NCBI GenBank assembly: GCA_032250895.1
Contig: JAVVEZ010000019.1
Span: 1-49,223, forward strand
DNA: 49,223 bases
Direction: 5' to 3'
Origin: JAVVEZ01 sp032250895
GTDB taxonomy: Bacteria; Pseudomonadota; Gammaproteobacteria; Pseudomonadales; Pseudohongiellaceae
Shown here: piece after piece, positions 47,404 through 49,223 of the stretch
How positions within the stretch are numbered: position 1 is the stretch's first letter
How the letters are laid out: each line of letters opens with the position of its first letter
The notes under the pieces: model-generated
Database searches by the model: none
The model's input: the letters and a program-made list of their open reading frames with translations, nothing else
What the model was told of the DNA's origin: nothing
Program-made: the position numbers and the translations under genes

Positions 47404-49173
47404 ATGGCATATGTTCCGATAGCGGATCAGGTTTCAACACTTCATGATCCGCACACCTTTATCACCAAATATGTCTGGAGTCAGGATCACAAGGTGATCG
47501 CGATCCAATATGCGTCGACAGCCATTTTTGTCGGGTTGATCGCCTTGGTTTTATCGGGTTTGATGCGCCTGCAGTTGGGCTATCCGGACAGTTTTTCCTT
47601 TATTGACCCCAGCAACTACCTGCAGTTTGTAACCATGCACGGCATGATCATGGTGATTTACTTGCTGACGGCTCTGTTTCTGGGAGGTTTCGGGAACTAC
47701 CTGATTCCCCTGCAGATTGGCGCCAGAGACATGGTGTTCCCCTATCTGAATATGTTGAGTTACTGGTTCTATCTATTGTCAGTCATCATTTTGTTGGCCA
47801 GTTTCTTCGTCGGCGGTGGACCTACCGGTGCCGGCTGGACCCTGTACCCACCCCAGGCCATTCTGCGCGGAACACCGGGCGCGGATATGGGCATCGTGTT
47901 GATGCTGGTTTCGCTGGCAGTCTTTATCGTGGCCTTTACCATGGGCGGACTCAATTACGTCACCACGGTGTTGCAGGCGCGTACCCGAGGCATGACCATG
48001 ATGCGGATGCCGCTTTCGGTATGGGGTATTTTTGTGGCGACAATTCTGGGTTTGTTTGCCTTTCCGGCGCTCTTCGTCAGTGCGGTAATGATGACCTTTG
48101 ACCGCTTGCTGGGTACCAGCTTCTTCATGCCGGCAATCCTGTCTGTCGGTGAAAGTCTCGATTATTCCGGCGGTAGCCCGGTATTGTTTCAGCACCTGTT
48201 CTGGTTCTTTGGACACCCCGAGGTCTATATCGTTGCATTGCCGGCCTTTGGTCTGGTTTCCGATGTTCTCAGCACCCACGCCCGTAAAAATATTTTTGGC
48301 TATCGCATGATGGTCTGGGCCATCGTTGCTATTGGGGCTCTGAGCTTCATCGTCTGGGCCCACCATATGTATGTGAGTGGCATGAACCCCTATTTTGGTT
48401 TTTTCTTCGCTTTTACCACCTTGATCATCGCGGTGCCTACGGCTATCAAGGTCTACAACTGGGTGCTGACGCTCTGGGAAGGCAATATCCATCTCACGGT
48501 GCCGATGCTGTTTGCCATGGGTTTTATTTTTACCTTCATCCATGGTGGCCTGACCGGCATTTTCCTCGGTAATGTCACCGTCGATCTGCCCTTGTCGGAT
48601 ACTTATTTCGTGGTTGCCCATTTTCACATGGTCATGGGGGTCTCGCCCATCATGGTTTTGTTCGCGGCGATTTATCACTGGTTCCCGAAGATGAGCGGCA
48701 AGATGTTCAACGTGACCCTGGGCAAGATTCACTTCTGGGCGACCTTCCTGGGCACCTATGCCATTTATCTGCCAATGCACTATCTTGGCTTTCTGGGTGT
48801 TCCCCGGCGTTATTATGCGCTTGGGGAAACCGGTTTCATTCCGGATTCCGCGATGGACCTGAATGCCCACATCACGCAGGCGGCGATCTTTGTCGGTATC
48901 GTCCAGATCATCTTCATCATCAACATCATCTGGAGCCTGGCCAAAGGCAAGCCCGCAGAGAGCAATCCCTGGAATGCCACCAGCCTGGAGTGGCAGACGC
49001 CGGATACACCGCCCGTACACGGTAACTGGGGGCCGAAATTGCCTACTGTCTATCGTTGGGCCTATGAATATGGTGTGCCGGGCGCCAGGGATGACTTCAT
49101 TCCGCAGAATATGCCACCGGAAGAGGTTGTCATGATCGAAGGTGCCGGTAAGTATGAGGACCACTCGGCATGA
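47404..49173 (+). CDS. coxA: Cytochrome c oxidase subunit I
   Basis: A 589-residue haem–copper oxidase subunit I with 12 helices. Haem and CuB ligands are visible: His in TMHGMIM, His271 and the cross-linked Tyr275 in GHPEVY, the HH pair in WAHHMY, and HFHMV in the last ligand helix. Glu273 in GHPEVY marks an A1-type (aa3) proton-pumping oxidase. It reduces oxygen to water in the inner membrane. AGGAG lies eight bases before the ATG, 26 bases after coxB. Its stop overlaps the next start in ATGA. Confidence 0.96.
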   Translation: MAYVPIADQVSTLHDPHTFITKYVWSQDHKVIAIQYASTAIFVGLIALVLSGLMRLQLGYPDSFSFIDPSNYLQFVTMHGMIMVIYLLTALFLGGFGNYLIPLQIGARDMVFPYLNMLSYWFYLLSVIILLASFFVGGGPTGAGWTLYPPQAILRGTPGADMGIVLMLVSLAVFIVAFTMGGLNYVTTVLQARTRGMTMMRMPLSVWGIFVATILGLFAFPALFVSAVMMTFDRLLGTSFFMPAILSVGESLDYSGGSPVLFQHLFWFFGHPEVYIVALPAFGLVSDVLSTHARKNIFGYRMMVWAIVAIGALSFIVWAHHMYVSGMNPYFGFFFAFTTLIIAVPTAIKVYNWVLTLWEGNIHLTVPMLFAMGFIFTFIHGGLTGIFLGNVTVDLPLSDTYFVVAHFHMVMGVSPIMVLFAAIYHWFPKMSGKMFNVTLGKIHFWATFLGTYAIYLPMHYLGFLGVPRRYYALGETGFIPDSAMDLNAHITQAAIFVGIVQIIFIINIIWSLAKGKPAESNPWNATSLEWQTPDTPPVHGNWGPKLPTVYRWAYEYGVPGARDDFIPQNMPPEEVVMIEGAGKYEDHSA

Positions 49174-49223
49174 ATCTGTTCGATACCCTGACCGAAAAAC
49201 CCTGGAAGAATTTGCCTGGTCCG
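49170..49223 (+). CDS. Start of next cox-operon gene (partial)
   Basis: An ATG overlapping the coxA stop opens a frame of 18 codons, MNLFDTLTEKPWKNLPGP, to the right edge. Position suggests an oxidase subunit or assembly protein; the visible part is too short to assign. Confidence 0.6.
   Translation, partial: MNLFDTLTEKPWKNLPGP

Noticed and set aside
47779..49164. Minus-strand frame of 461 codons opposite coxA
   Set aside because: The antisense of a highly conserved oxidase subunit; the translation is Asp/His/Gln-rich with no recognisable domain.

Overview
The window looks like chromosome from an aerobic gammaproteobacterium. The dnaX–ybaB–recR–rnd–ycgN order near 37–41.5 kb, the adjacent bacterial SRP RNA, a pspF-type regulator and an aa3-type oxidase all fit that, as does the moderately high GC. 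The species cannot be named from the sequence alone.

Region 1 (1–17.0 kb) is a catabolic stretch. It holds the end of a LeuA-like acyltransferase, an esterase, an FAH-family hydrolase, a MetE-like methyltransferase, a large TonB-dependent receptor and an aromatic-acid-type MFS carrier. These are followed by a run of SMP-30 lactonase, LigW-like amidohydrolase, an exported protein of unknown function, a DUF6152 protein, a tannase-family esterase and a lipoprotein PQQ/haem dehydrogenase. My reading is uptake and breakdown of phenolic (plant- or lignin-derived) esters. The feruloyl-CoA hydratase/lyase and a further DUF6152 protein at 29–30.5 kb fit the same theme.

Region 2 (17.2–22.9 kb) is a tight sulfur operon: a persulfide-dioxygenase-like hydrolase, a DUF442–sulfide:quinone oxidoreductase fusion and a SulP carrier, followed by a second DUF6152-type secreted protein.

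Region 3 (22.9–26.8 kb) is scrambled accessory DNA. Three toxin–antitoxin pairs (YefM/YoeB, HigB/HigA-like, MazE-like/MazF) and a broken HicA/HicB pair all lie on the minus strand. They alternate with plus-strand group II intron debris (a broken reverse transcriptase and three domain V hairpins), a truncated integron-integrase N-terminus and a duplicated GC-rich palindrome. I interpret it as the wreck of an integron cassette array invaded by introns in its attC sites; no intact attC site could be identified.

Region 4 (26.9–30.5 kb) holds an AmpG-like permease, a bicupin, a tiny membrane protein and the feruloyl-CoA enzyme.

Region 5 (30.7–36.4 kb) is a microcin-type locus: a CvaA-like membrane fusion protein, a CvaB-like C39 peptidase ABC exporter, an 80-residue precursor with a colicin-V-like double-glycine leader, a two-helix membrane protein (candidate immunity) and an exported TraB/GumN protein with both GX2H motifs, ending at a terminator. 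This is the best candidate for an undescribed system.

Region 6 (36.5–49.2 kb) is core genome: ffs, dnaX (with a slippery A10-G run), ybaB, recR, rnd, ycgN, several small conserved proteins, pspF, and the start of a cytochrome c oxidase operon whose subunit II carries two extra cytochrome c domains. Two related hairpin elements with different terminal inverted repeats sit beside dnaX and ycgN.
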